Shown here: piece by piece, positions 24,900-36,387 of the stretch
Layout of the letters: each line of letters starts with the position of its first letter
Position numbering within the stretch: position 1 is the stretch's first letter
Assembly (NCBI GenBank): GCA_963402885.1
Contig: OY727097.1
Span: 27,521,401 to 27,585,400, forward strand
Reading direction: 5' to 3'
Source: Antedon bifida
Lineage: Eukaryota > Echinodermata > Crinoidea > Comatulida > Antedonidae
DNA: 64,000 nt
Position numbers and translations under genes: made by a program
The notes under the pieces: model-generated
What the model saw: the letters and a program-made list of their open reading frames with translations, nothing else
What the model was told of the DNA's origin: nothing
Databases searched by the model: none

Positions 24900-26416
24900 A
24901 ACCGATTACATAGTGTGTTCTTATAACAAGTGAACGTGAAGTATTATTCCTTTAGTATTAAGATGAATTTAGATGGCCATACCAATGCATTCCATTCATA
25001 CTTACAATGAATAGAGGTAAATTCTAGCAAACTAGCAATGTAATGGCGTGCAGTACTTGCCCACAGCTCTGGGCGGTCTTTCCATTATTTACCCTCGCAT
25101 TGTGTGCGGTTATTGACTTGTATTTAAGTCCTTTATTTGCCACCGATTGATAATCAAGCGTACTAAGTGTTTAGATTGTGATTATGTTTTTGTTTTGGAT
25201 TCGCACCTTTGTATTCAACATTGCGTGCACGGGTTGTAGTTAAGACGCTTTTGGTACGATTGAAATCGTGCCAAATACTTTGGCATATTTTCCACTGAAA
25301 TTTTTTATGACAAAAAATTGTGAAATCATTGTAGCAATACTACGAGTGGTAAAGCTTTACAGTCAACTATCCAGAGTCCATGAAACCTAGATACTTGCCC
25401 AAAAGCAATTTATTTTGTAAGAAGATCTCGAATTATATCCAAATTATTTCCTTCTGGAAACCATACATTCTAAAGGCTTGTTCACACTAGACTTGAAAAA
25501 TTGTAAATTTAATCTTAGTAACTTTACCCAAGGTCAATAGTCAATTTGACCTTTGTTTGCATTTGCACAAAAAATCACATCCACATAAAATATATTTTCA
25601 GCAAATGCTGAATTGGTATATTTGCCCAAAAGTGTCCAAATTAACAAGACCAGTGAACAAAAATGCCATTTCATAAAGGGCAATAAAATCATTATGTTGT
25701 TGAAATGTGATTGTCTTGTCTCCTCCTACGTATTTCATTAAATATAGAATATAGGGCTATTTTTAAAACGTTAAGTACTTTACATACACTACAGTTTTTA
25801 CCTAGTATATTTACATACATATTTGATATAAATTGTTAATGAGAATGATGTATTTCCCTCCTGTCACAAATGAGTTTTTATCATCACACATTAATATGCC
25901 ATGTTACCTTCTACCCACTTAATTGTTTGGAAAATAAACCTTGGTTTATGGATCTTTTATATACAATTATCTTCTTAAAGGAAGTAATAGAAATCTGAGT
26001 TTCCACCATTCCACAAAAGTGGTATATTTTTCCATTGGAATAGAACTACAAGGCAATCTGTTCTGGCAAATTAAGCAAGAAAAACATACTGTACACGTTA
26101 GCAGATTAGGTGGTTGCAGATTGAATTTTGTGTAGGACGATTACTCTTTTGTGATTACCACGGGAGTGTTTCAGCTGTATAGGGCCTAAAGGCATGCCTT
26201 TTTTGATCTGTGACTAAATTGTTTAATATTGTCATTGTATGGATTAATTGGTAGTGCATCAGCAAGGATACTTAGCACAGACACGCTGGTTGTTCTCTGC
26301 CAGACAACTTTTAGTGGAATTATTAAGATATGCTAATTTCTTTTGGTAACCCTAAGGTTCTGTATGTGTGTGGAATTGATTAATCAAGTTGAGTAACATT
26401 TGCAATTTTCAGAAGG
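24900..26416. other. intron, no gene seen
   Basis: AT-rich, no recognised element or exon. 25941-26135 is an open frame without family likeness. Confidence 0.35.
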
Positions 26417-26441
26417 ATGAATGAAGATAAATTTGAATATG
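26417..26441 (+). CDS. very short alternative first coding exon (8 residues), DLC1/STARD13-like gene
   Basis: The ATG (A at -3) opens MNEDKFEY plus one G, then a strong donor (TATG, then gtaagg). Phase 1 matches the SAM exon at 56221 (junction Tyr-Glu-Ile-Glu-Ala). A pyrimidine-rich stretch ending in CAG lies just before it (26401-26412), but as an internal exon it would need phase-2 input, which no neighbour supplies; a first exon is the simpler reading. At 25 coding bases, chance is a serious alternative. Confidence 0.3.
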
Positions 26442-26514
26442 GTAAGGATCTTCTTAATAGTATAACTGTATTGTTTCTATAATAAATGTACTTGGGAAAT
26501 GTGTAACAAATTTG

Positions 26515-26582
26515 TTTAGTCTATTTCGTGTCTAGAATACCTGGATAAACCAACATTATCCCTTCTCTGTAAAGTGAGAGAA
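26515..26582 (+). repeat. dispersed repeat E, copy 2
   Basis: TTTAGTCTATTTCGTGTCTA, then CTGGATAAACCAACATTATC, matching copies at 9487 and 37097. Confidence 0.6.
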
Positions 26583-28428
26583 CAATACAAAAGAAAGGAT
26601 GACGGTTGTACTTAGAGATTCTTTTCAATGGGGGATATGGTTTTAAGTATATAAGTGTGATTGGTGAATACTTCACAAAACATAAGATGTGACAAAATTT
26701 ATCTCAAAATAATGTCTTGAATTGAATTGTCTTTGATTACAATAGTTAGAATGTAGAATGTTAAACAAGGATGCTTGTGATGTGCATTGATTGCCTGCGT
26801 AGTATGATAGATTTGTTTCTGGTACTTTGCTAATGGCAGCTGCAGTTTTATCCAGAGGTGTTGAAGTGGAATGAATCGGTGTAAATGTGCTTTTTTTTGT
26901 CTTTCCGTATTCCGGATTATTCACAGATTTCAGGTGGAATAAGCACGGCTATTGATTTATACATTCCTGTGTTTATGATTCCGAGAGTTAATTAATTCAG
27001 AAGAGTTGTTTTAATTGATAAATGTCGACTCAGATTTCAAATTACAGTAGAATGCCACCTTTGGGACATCCCATAGCCACCAGTACGGTTGGTAAGGTTT
27101 CAACCTGACCACATTTTCACAGAGGCCTTTGACAACTCAGTGGCTTGAATAGATATGGTTCCCTTTTTTTGCGACAACTGAACCACTTTATTTCTTGTGG
27201 CTACATCACTGATTAGACCCCTAATATTATAGGTACACTTTACCATGAAAGGAACAAGGGGCATATGATTTATCACTATAACTACATTGCAATCCCTATT
27301 GAGAGGACACTTGGCTGAAATGTCTGTTTACAATACCACCAGAAGGCCTGTCCTGTTTCCATACATTTTAGTAGAATTTAAAATAAAATTAAAAAAAGCA
27401 CCCTATTGATTGCCTCACACCATTTTTTTAGTTGATTAAACCAAGTTCTCTATCTGTTATTTTTATCAGCATTCACAAATAGATAAATACAAAATTCCGA
27501 AAATATCTATGGACCCTGTTTATTTTAGACAGTTCCCCCAAAACTTTATTTCATTTGGCCATTGATTAAACTAAACACGAGTCTTGCTGGCAAAATCTAC
27601 AATATAATACACCTATTCATGTCAGTGAAAACAAATTTGAATTGGTTGGATGGTTTTCATACAAGTGTAAAATCTTCCACATTTTAGTGTCTGTTTTTGT
27701 GTGGGATACACCAGTATTCACTACTGTGGGATTACAGAAGCTCAGATGATACTAATGAAATTGGAGCAAGGACATGCAGTCTCATCAACAATTTATTTTG
27801 AAATATTTTTGTGAGGTAGAATTTAGTCATTTAATTGTCATCTAAACACAGTGATGAAAGAGAGTGTAAATTAATTATCGATGAATAGTTTTAAATACCA
27901 GAGTTTTAATCAGTAGCCAATTTGTTACCAGCAGAAGAAGAGTAGAACATAGGAGAAAGGAGTTTGACATTTTTGACCAATTGAAGATTAAATATTGAAA
28001 CTTGTGTATTGAAAATAAAACTTCAGTTGAACTTGAAGATTTATACCAGTTGTCATCTGCCAACCCAGTTCTTAAAATCAGTGAACTTGAGGTAGGATCT
28101 GTACCTGAGAAGGATCAAGAAGTTGGACTATATTGAGGGCCCATTCAAAGACCTTTCAAGTCAGTGTGTACTGGCCTAAACTCTACACTGCTTATAGTGT
28201 GTGGGCTTGCATAGTTTTTGGTAATCTGAAGCATTGAATAGTCCCTAGGGATGCATTTCACTGCTTGAACATTTACACTAGGCCTAAACAGTTGAACTTG
28301 GTATCCACACATGCATAGTAGGATCTTATAACTGTAGCTTGCTAGCTGGCTGTTTTTTTTTTACAAAAGAGCATGGACTATGCTGCCTTGTGGGCCTAGG
28401 CTCTTGTTGTTTCTTTTGCTACCTGAGC
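26583..28428. other. intron, no supported gene; weak repeat H traces
   Basis: 27045-27130 resembles dispersed repeat H (acagtagaatgcca...gggacatccc). The remainder is AT-rich. A possible MPPLGHPIATSTV exon at 27057-27096 was rejected because it lies in this repeat. A 9-codon upstream ORF (MDYAALWA, 28373-28399) precedes the ATG at 28429. Confidence 0.35.
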
Positions 28429-28492
28429 ATGGCCTATTCTGATGCTCATAAACAGGAGAATTTACCAAAGGAAATATGTGGATTAGATGAAG
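28429..28492 (+). CDS. alternative first coding exon, DLC1/STARD13-like gene
   Basis: The ATG has the best initiation context of the set (A at -3, G at +4). It opens 21 codons plus one base, beginning MAYSDAHKQENLPKEICGLD, and meets a strong donor (GAAG, then gtgagt). Phase 1 fits the SAM exon at 56221 (junction Glu-Glu-Ile-Glu-Ala). The peptide is acidic and unrecognised. A short upstream ORF (28373-28399) could damp its translation if it is in the same transcript. Assignment rests on splice phase and context. Confidence 0.45.
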
Positions 28493-30776
28493 GTGAGTTT
28501 TAAAGTTGTAAAGTAAACTATATTATAAAGTTGTTATACTATACTATAGTTAACAGTTTATACAGTATGCCTACACATGCGTACCTAACCCAAGGGATTG
28601 GTTCAATCCCCCTTTCCAGAAGTACCCCTTTCAAACTAGAAACCAGTTGCGAAGGAGCTAGTAAAGGCTTGCCTATGACAATCCTTAGACTCGTAATGAT
28701 CATCATGTGACTCTGTCGCTAGAACCATAATCTACTGTACTACTACTACTAGTAAGATTAAGTCCACTACTTCTACTACTAGCCCATAGTGCTTGTTATG
28801 CTTGCAATTTCCCCTTTTTGCGGCTTATAATAAAATTCCTAGCTACATCGGGCAAGAAGTAATCTTTATGTAAATCTTTCACTACACAACAGCATTTCAT
28901 TGCTTTTTGCAGTTTTCTGCACTAACTTTTTGGTATAAACCATCAAACACAAAATTGGTTGAAATTATGGGGACAGTGCAAGGATTCTCAAATTTTTCCT
29001 GAGTACCAAATGGGAGTGCCCGGTCACCCTATACCCATCTTGTTGCATGAGAAGTTGAACATGGCTACAGGCTAGGAATAGGCTTGGCAGTAACAGTCCA
29101 TTTTATTTTAAACCTGACTGTAGATGATGCAGTCATAAATGTCAACACCTTCTGGTACTTAACCCATACCTTCCCTCCTCAAAAAGTTACTAAATTATTA
29201 TATAAAACACATGTTTATTTATTCCAAGGTGATGTTACTTTACACCTGTGTTACTGCTCCAATGGAAATCACCATGGCAACACAGGTGATAATGTCAATC
29301 ACTCAACATGACCTCACTCAAAAGATGTTTTATTTTTAAGTATCTTTGTTGAATTTTTGGTTAAACGTGTTGTGAACTACAATGATAAGTATTGAACCTC
29401 TCATGGTATGATTCAATTGTAATGCAATGATTGACTTATAATGTATGCATTGTATAGTGTACAACAGTATTACTAAACTGTCAGTCTCCTAAATTGGTCA
29501 TTTTACTACTGTACATTGCCAGTCTCCAAAATTGGTCAGACACGCCCACGATTAAGGTTCTCAGATCTTCTAAGTTTCACTCACCCGCATGGGTGGGTGG
29601 GAACGCACTTGCCATGTGTATTAGTTCATGAACAAAATAGTGAGTTGGATTTAAAATTCAAATTCAAGTTCTACAATTTACAATGCCAATGTTGAACCTC
29701 GAAAATGTAACACTTCTAAATATGAGAAGTAGGCTTTTAATCCTAGTACAGTACAGCAGAACTGTTCTCCTTATTAATTGTAGTTGGCTTATCAAGGATT
29801 ACCAAAATGTGTTTTGCTATTGATCAGGGAAACCCCCATTTGAAATATTTCAAAAGGTGTGTTCCTTATGAATTGAAATAAAATCCAAGTAAAACTGCTT
29901 GCATAGAAGTAACCAGGATGTTGACCCAACCCCAGCCAAACAAGTTATTTTACATTTTCTGTTTATCATCATCATCGGAGATCGTGTCATCCACTACTGG
30001 ATGTAAATCCTCCTCAAGCATTTTCCATTTCCTCTTCTCTGAAGTTATTGACCAGTTCAAAGTTCAAAGTTGTCAGATATCTCTCTTTGTCACCTATCTA
30101 TCAACCTTCTTGTTTGTCTTCCCCATCTTCCAGTTGTTGGTTGCCTAACAAGTTAAAATGGTTTTGAAAAGTAAAGTATTTTTGAAACACCATATTAAAC
30201 CAGTATTTTAATTTTCATTAATACAATCTGATAATACAGAAAATAATAATTTATTCAGACCATATACACATTAACATGTTTCGCATCAATTCAGTTATTA
30301 TCGATTCTACATACATATTCCTCATATCTGTTCATTTCCATGGACTAATGACTTTAAAAACAAAATTATTATTGTCTATATGACCATGGCATTCCGACAA
30401 AAAGTAATATGACTTTTAAAAAGACAAAAACTAATACTGTATATTGTATACAATTTTATTCAGCGTACCGTAACAAAAGTTTGAGAATAAACTTTAGGGT
30501 GTTTTATTTGTTTAACTTCATGCTGGTACAATTATGGGTTTACAATCGAATTAGCGCCAATAGCTGTAAAGAAAACTGGAGTAGCAACAGATTTTCATTT
30601 TGTATTTATTTCTGGTTAATTCTCAACAGTGTATACAGTACCGCAGAAATGGTTTTAATAATGAATTTGTAATGTTAGATAATTACCAAACAGACCCATA
30701 ATTTTTCGTTATATTATTATGTAATATTATTAACTGTAATATATACAGTTGACCTAAATAGTATTATTATAATCTA
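28493..30776. other. intron, no gene seen
   Basis: AT-rich with a short trinucleotide-like 'ctactactactactag' at about 28737. Open frames (29084-29311, 29918-30148, 30409-30672) have no recognised domains. Confidence 0.35.
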
Positions 30777-31115
30777 TTAAAGATGTATTGTCCCCCAAAA
30801 ACATGAAAAATGAAAATTAATTAAATCAGACTTTGAATGTATTATTTTGTAGTTTTAATAAAGTTGATCACTTCCATAGAAAAAAAAATTTAAAAAAATA
30901 ATGGTTTCACTTATAAAATGACAAAATAAATGGTTAAATTCAACCAAAAAACCATTGGCTGGCTTTTGCTTTAAATCACGTTTTTTTTAGGTAAATACAT
31001 TTTTTTTCGATCCAATGTTTGGTCAAAGTGGACAAATATTATGTTACATTAATATGGAATATTCAACAAAAAATTGTTTAAGAATTATTTTTTCAGGGGG
31101 ACAATACATCTTTAA
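30777..31115. mobile_element. TTAA MITE family B, complete copy
   Basis: Perfect 20-bp terminal inverted repeats: TTAAAGATGTATTGTCCCCC at the left and its exact reverse complement at 31096-31115. Both ends include TTAA, so either TTAA is the target duplication (as in piggyBac- and Kolobok-type elements) or it is part of the repeat. No transposase; 339 bp. A truncated relative lies at 23590-23720. Confidence 0.85.
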
Positions 31116-31288
31116 GTTCCAAAAAATAGATTTGTTCAATTTAAGATTATATATATATGATTCACTTGATAATTATACAGGTGAAAAGTGTAACAGTTTA
31201 AAAGTTGCATAATGTAAATCGTATTCTTTGAAATAGCTATGACTTATGTTCCATTGATTTATTTCAATTATAACAACCAACTAGAATT

Positions 31289-31311
31289 TAATTCGTCACT
31301 TTGACGAATTA
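31289..31311. repeat. boundary hairpin 1
   Basis: TAATTCGTCA, loop CTT, TGACGAATTA: a perfect 10-bp stem at the left edge of the 3.2-kb element. Confidence 0.85.
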
Positions 31312-32800
31312 TAGGTGATCATTTTTATCATTTAACTGAAATTAATTTTTTTTTAAACATGCACGTACGTTAACATACGATCGGAAAATGTTGATGTATG
31401 CCATCCTATTATATGCTTATAGTGCTGAGTTGTGCCTATATGCCATATACAATATGTACAGTATATACTGTATATCTATATACAGTGTAGCATAGGTGAA
31501 ATTGTGGGACACATGTTCTAATTTTTTGGCATGATGACGTTATCAAACTAAACTTTAAGATGACAATTTCGAAAGATAATTAATTGAGCAAAAAAATATA
31601 AGATTTGGAAAAAAATTTGGCACGTAGAAGCGCTGTGCGCGCTCTTTGAATTGTGTATAACTTTGACGAAAAATATGAAAAAACTACTTTTTCACTTCAA
31701 CTGGCCATATGTTAACGTCACAACATCCGATAGGCTTAATTTTTATATGAATTAATATCTACATTTCATCAGCTTTCATAATAAATTAAAATCATCAAGG
31801 TAACCTTCAATTCTGAAGAGCTGTAAGATATTCAAATTTACTGCGAAGGTGAAATTACACGGCCTACGTTATTCAAGTTTTTACGCATGATGACGTCATT
31901 AAAATGAAGATAGTGTCAACTCATGATAAAGATAATTAATTAAGCAAGCACATACTGAAAGTTGTGCGAAATTCGAGCACACATAACCAAAATGCGCTCT
32001 GTTGAATGTGATAATCTACACAAAAAGATAACAAATCCTAATTTTTAAATTCAAGTGGCCATTTGATGACGTCAAAACATTTTGTACGTAAAATGTGTAC
32101 ATGAATTCATATCTACAACTCAATGGCTTCCAGAATAAGTTAAAAAAATCGGGGGTCATCTTGCATTCTGAAGAATTATTTTCATTTTAAAAAAGACCTA
32201 TTTTTCACCATTTTCAGAACTTTTGTAAAATAAATGTGCGCATTTTGTCATTTTTAACGTGCTCGTATAGCGTTATTTTAAGTCGGAACTGACTCAAATT
32301 TGGTGAATGTACTAAGGATGGTGAGTAGAATGAGATTTGTAAAAAAAATTCATATTTTTTACGCTTTTTAAGTATCGCGCGCGCAAAAACGCATTTTTGC
32401 GCAGTAATTTTTTGAAACACGCAAATGGCCTAATTCATGCTCTAAATTGATCAAAACTTAATTTTGAGCGTTTTAAATTTTTAACGCGCGATATCACGCG
32501 CATGAACCTACGTGCGCGTGCGTTTTGATTTGCTAATATTTTTACCCTTGATCTGAAGTTTACGTGTAGTGAATTTCATTAATATGTGATAATGAATTAT
32601 GGAGATATGATTGATAATGTGATTTCGCAAAATGGCGTATAAATGTCGTCACGGATGAGTGATCACGCTGGAAAGCTTATTAGGATTAAGTTGTATTATT
32701 TGAAAGATATTCTGAAATTTTTGTAATCATTGACATTTAACTTTTTGAGATAATTGTTACACAAAATAGTGTACAGAAACAATAAAAAGACTAGACATGT

Positions 32801-32821
32801 AACTCGTCACTTTGACGAGTT
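32801..32821. repeat. boundary hairpin 2
   Basis: AACTCGTCA, loop CTT, TGACGAGTT: a perfect 9-bp stem at the start of the second half. Against hairpin 1, one stem pair has changed from T-A to C-G on both sides, a compensatory change. Confidence 0.85.
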
Positions 32822-34325
32822 TGGTTTTCCGCCGCGCAAGTGGTGCAACATTAACATTAAGGGGATAGGTTGAGGACAAAAGGAAGTGTTCACGTTGGCA
32901 TTATGACCTGAACTGAAGAATATGATATGTTGTTATTGCTGAATTTTATTATTTAAATTCATATATAGTATACACAGTATAATCTGTATCCATATCACAT
33001 ACAGTGTAGAATAGGTGAAATTACGGGACCCGATATTTATTGCAATTTTTAACATGTTGACGGTTTTAAAATGAAACGCGAAGGTAGCATTTCCGAAAGG
33101 AAATTATCTCAGCAACAACGTATTAGCGTGTAGAAGAAATTTGAATACGTGAAATATTGATGCGCGCTCTTTTAAATGTAATGAATTATGACGCAAAAGA
33201 TGAAAATACGACCTTTTTTATTTAACTGGCCATATGATGACGTCACAACATCCGATTGGCAACATTTTTACATAGTTTCGTATCTACAATCCAATAGCTT
33301 CCAGAAAAAGTTTTAATCGTGATTATCACATTTTATTCTTACGAGCTATAACAGATTAAAATTTACTGTAAAGATGAAATTAATGCCACACGTGATTTAA
33401 ATTTTTATGCATGATGACGTCAAAAAAATTAAAATATTTTTAACTCCTGCGAAAGATAGTTGATTGACCTAGACAATATCAAAATCGGGGTGAAAATGGA
33501 AAACGGATAAGTGGAGATGCGCTCTATTCAATGTGGTAAGCTATGACGAAAGATACAAAAATCCTAAATTTTATATTCGCGTGGCCATACGATGTCGTCA
33601 CAATGTCCGGTTAGCCATATTAATACCTGATACGATATCTACAACTCATCTACTTCCAGAATATGCCATCCACAAAAAGTTGACCGTCTAGTTTAGAAAT
33701 TACGACTGTTTAAAAAAAGGCATATTTTAAACGAATTTTTTAACCTTTTCATAAAAAACGCGCGCAAATTGTCCAATTCGACGTGCTCGTATGACGTATC
33801 TTTAAGTCGAAATTGTTTAAAATTTGGTAAAATTACTAGAAAAGGCTGGAAAAACATAAATCACGCGAAAAAAATACGTTTTCAATGCTACGTGCGCACC
33901 GCACACGTAAAAATGTGCGCACGCGTGGGAATTTTTGACATGCTTAAAACGACATGAAACGCGTAGAAAGTTGATTATAAATTAATTTTGCGCATTTTGA
34001 AATTTTAAATGCGCGTGCGCGCGTAACTTTGTGTAAAACACGCAATTTTTTTCCCACAGAAAGTTAGCGCATAATATAAATTAAACTTTTGCAAAGTTTC
34101 AAGTTGAAATGTTATTTGGTTGTCGAGCTATGTTAAATACGAGAAAATCGTTAAATCGCGCGTACGTCACGTTGCGCAATTGTAAGCATCATGAAAAGCT
34201 TCGCTTGACGACGTTACATAAATGTCAAAATGTCAACATAGTTAAAAAAATGTTATGTTTGCAAGTTTTAGAGAAAAGCGTTACACAAAAATCATACAGA
34301 AAGAAAGAAGATGAAAAAAAAAAAG

Positions 34326-34350
34326 ATGATGATGATGATGATGATGATTT
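34326..34350. repeat. (GAT)n microsatellite
   Basis: About eight GAT triplets within A-rich sequence near the right end of the 3.2-kb element. It accounts for the Asp-run (or Ser-run on the - strand) in the open frames here. Confidence 0.9.
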
Positions 34351-34365
34351 CGTACAATCACAAGA

Positions 34366-34395
34366 GGTTTTCCTGCAACTTCGTTGCGGAAAACC
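34366..34395. repeat. hairpin 3
   Basis: GGTTTTCC, bulged T, GCAAC, loop TTC, GTTGC, GGAAAACC: 13 paired positions with one bulge. GGTTTTCC also directly follows hairpin 2. Confidence 0.8.
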
Positions 34396-34448
34396 AAAAA
34401 AAAATAATAAAAAAAAAAATAATAATAAAGATTTTATACAATAACAAT

Positions 34449-34478
34449 AGGTGATCATTTTATTCTAAATGATCACCT
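34449..34478. repeat. right-end hairpin of the 3.2-kb element
   Basis: AGGTGATCATTT, six-base loop, AAATGATCACCT: a perfect 12-bp stem. Confidence 0.85.
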
Positions 34479-34480
34479 AA

Positions 34481-34929
34481 ATATAGAATCATTTATGCTG
34501 TTTTAAGCTATTGAACTCTCTTGCATTCCTGGGACTTTTGAATGGAAAAAATATTTGAGGTGAGGTGAAGTTATGAAGAATGGTATATCAGGGGATTTAC
34601 TTAACACCTTGCATAGGTAAAAATCTTGTGAGAACGGTGGAATGTTAAACTTTAAAATTACATAAATCTTAATCATTTTTATGCTGAAAAAATGTATTGG
34701 TAAAGAAATAATATAATTTAGGTTTTTTTTATAGCAACATACAGATATATTTATTTGAGGCACACATCAATATGGTATGTAATCCCCCCATTTAGATGCG
34801 TCCCTCAGGTGTACCAAGATCTTTAGATTTGCCCTCCATTTGAACTGTAAAGTTAGGTGTACAAATGAACTGGATATTAAGCAAGAAAAGGTGTGTAGTA
34901 GTATTTAAAGGAATAAATGTTACTATTTA
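34481..34929. other. intron, no gene seen
   Basis: AT-rich, nothing recognised. Confidence 0.4.
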
Positions 34930-35275
34930 GTTAGGCCAGTGTCTTCGTCTACTGCAAAGAATTTGGTATTAATGGGAATTGTGTTAAACTTTGGACTATC
35001 TATAGTGAGATCAAGTCCAACGCATTGCTTGTATCCTTGGACAAGACACTTTACTTGCGTTTGCCTCTTTCCACCCAGGTGTACTGTACAAATGTGTGCC
35101 TGCTAAGGTCAAGACACAACTTCATTATGGGAGTATATGTTTCTGTGATATTCATATATTATTTGTTGACCTTACGTCTTTGATCCAAAAATGACTGGGT
35201 AATAATATATACAGCGCTTCGAGGTTTCACAACATTAGGTGCTTTATAAATCTAGGATATTATTTAATGGACGAT
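34930..35275 (+). repeat. SINE-like element with conserved central and 3' words
   Basis: The middle reads CCTTGGACAAGACACTTTAC ... CTCTTTCCACCCAGGTGTA and the 3' part CAGCGCTTCGAGGTTTCAC ... GGTGCTTTATAAATCTAGG, then a T/A-rich tail. These two blocks are typical of a SINE type common in marine invertebrates (recollection of the family, not a search). The 5' tRNA-like head is not convincing, so the exact start is uncertain. Confidence 0.55.
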
Positions 35276-35999
35276 TATAAAAGTAGCAGTCCATGGATTC
35301 TGTTGCTGTATTGTATGATGTCTTACGGACTTGTGGAAGAACACCATTGAGGTGAACAAGTGTTACCGTGATTAAATAAAGTTTTTTATATTGAAGCAAT
35401 GCAAAAAAAAGATGCTTTTTAAAAAACTTACAATAATTTTAAAGATATATAAATTGTATGATTATCTATAATATAAAGACAAAGTTTCTTTTATTGCATG
35501 TTGGACTTTCAGACTTTACATATCACTCATTTCCCCACTGTACGATTCATTGACATTAGTTACAATATTATTGTATTTTGACTTTTGACCTATTGTAGAT
35601 GTGACCTCAAATAGGCGCTGAAATTCAACAACACTATCTAGTTATGTACTCTGTGATCAAATTATTGTGTTTTAAACAATTTTTCATAATTGTTTTTGAC
35701 AAGTTAATTTACCTGTAATGAATTCCCATTGTTTTCTTCAGAAAGACCTGTTGGTCAGAAATTTCAAAGAATGGCTGCGCCATCTAAATTTAGCTCTGTA
35801 CATGCATGCGGTCAGTATTGCGTCTTACCTGTCAAAAGTTACACTTTCACTGTTTTATAATTAAAACTTAATTGATATATTCCACCTTGTAATCTGCCAT
35901 TGTAGGAGTTATGGTTGCTGGAGTGTAAATGGCCACAGTTCTGGACTATTATTAATAACAGTGTAACTTCTATTATGGGACACCTTCGGGATCCAACAG

Positions 36000-36198
36000 A
36001 TTGTTCACAGAATAGAGGTGTCTCCTGAATAAGGGTGTCCCCTGAATAGGTATGTCCCCTGAATAGGTTTGTTTCCTAAATAGGTGTGTCCACTGATTAG
36101 ATGTGTGCCCTGATTAGATGTGTGCCATGAATAGGTGTGTCCCCTGAATAGGTGTGTCCCTTGAATAGGTGTGTTTCCTGAATAGATGTGTCACCTAA
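36000..36198. repeat. minisatellite, 17-bp unit
   Basis: About eleven units of CTGAATAGGTGTGTCCC with small changes. The unit matches the end of dispersed repeat H (compare CTAAATAGAGATGTCCC at 18963), and the array begins inside an H-like sequence (from about 35945), so it looks like local amplification of that element's end. Confidence 0.9.
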
Positions 36199-36387
36199 AT
36201 ATGGATTGGCAAGTGCAAGTCATTATTCTCTTTTCCTGACTTAATAGGGGTCGTGGTTGTCTCGAAGGAGGGATTTTGTAGTTAAATTCCATCATTGACC
36301 TTCCCTCTCTCATCATCATTGTCATCTTTAGACCTTTAATTCTCATCGTCAGCATCATGTTCATCACTGACCTCCATCATCATTGTC

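Larger units (their letters stand above)
31289..34480. mobile_element. 3.2-kb non-coding repetitive element, two diverged tandem halves
   Basis: Two halves (about 31289-32800 and 32801-34480) share order and wording. Each opens with a hairpin (AACTCGTCA or AATTCGTCA, loop CTT) and then two units of about 330-360 bp. Each unit starts GTGAAATTA..., has a 'gcatgatgacgtca' block, then a 'ggccat..gatgacgtca' block and 'atctacaactc...cttccagaa'. Each half ends with a CpG-rich tail (gcgcgcgcaaaaacgc type). The right edge is a perfect hairpin AGGTGATCATTT / AAATGATCACCT, and AGGTGATCATTT also stands near the left edge (31312-31323), so the ends carry 12-bp inverted repeats. CpG is much more frequent than around it. 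No ORF of note. Confidence 0.7.

Noticed and set aside
27057-27096. Possible first exon MPPLGHPIATSTV ending at gtaagg in phase 1
   Set aside because: It falls inside wording shared with dispersed repeat H, so the ATG and donor are likely chance.
34109-34458. Open frames with Asp or Ser runs
   Set aside because: Created by the GAT microsatellite and A-rich sequence in a repetitive element.
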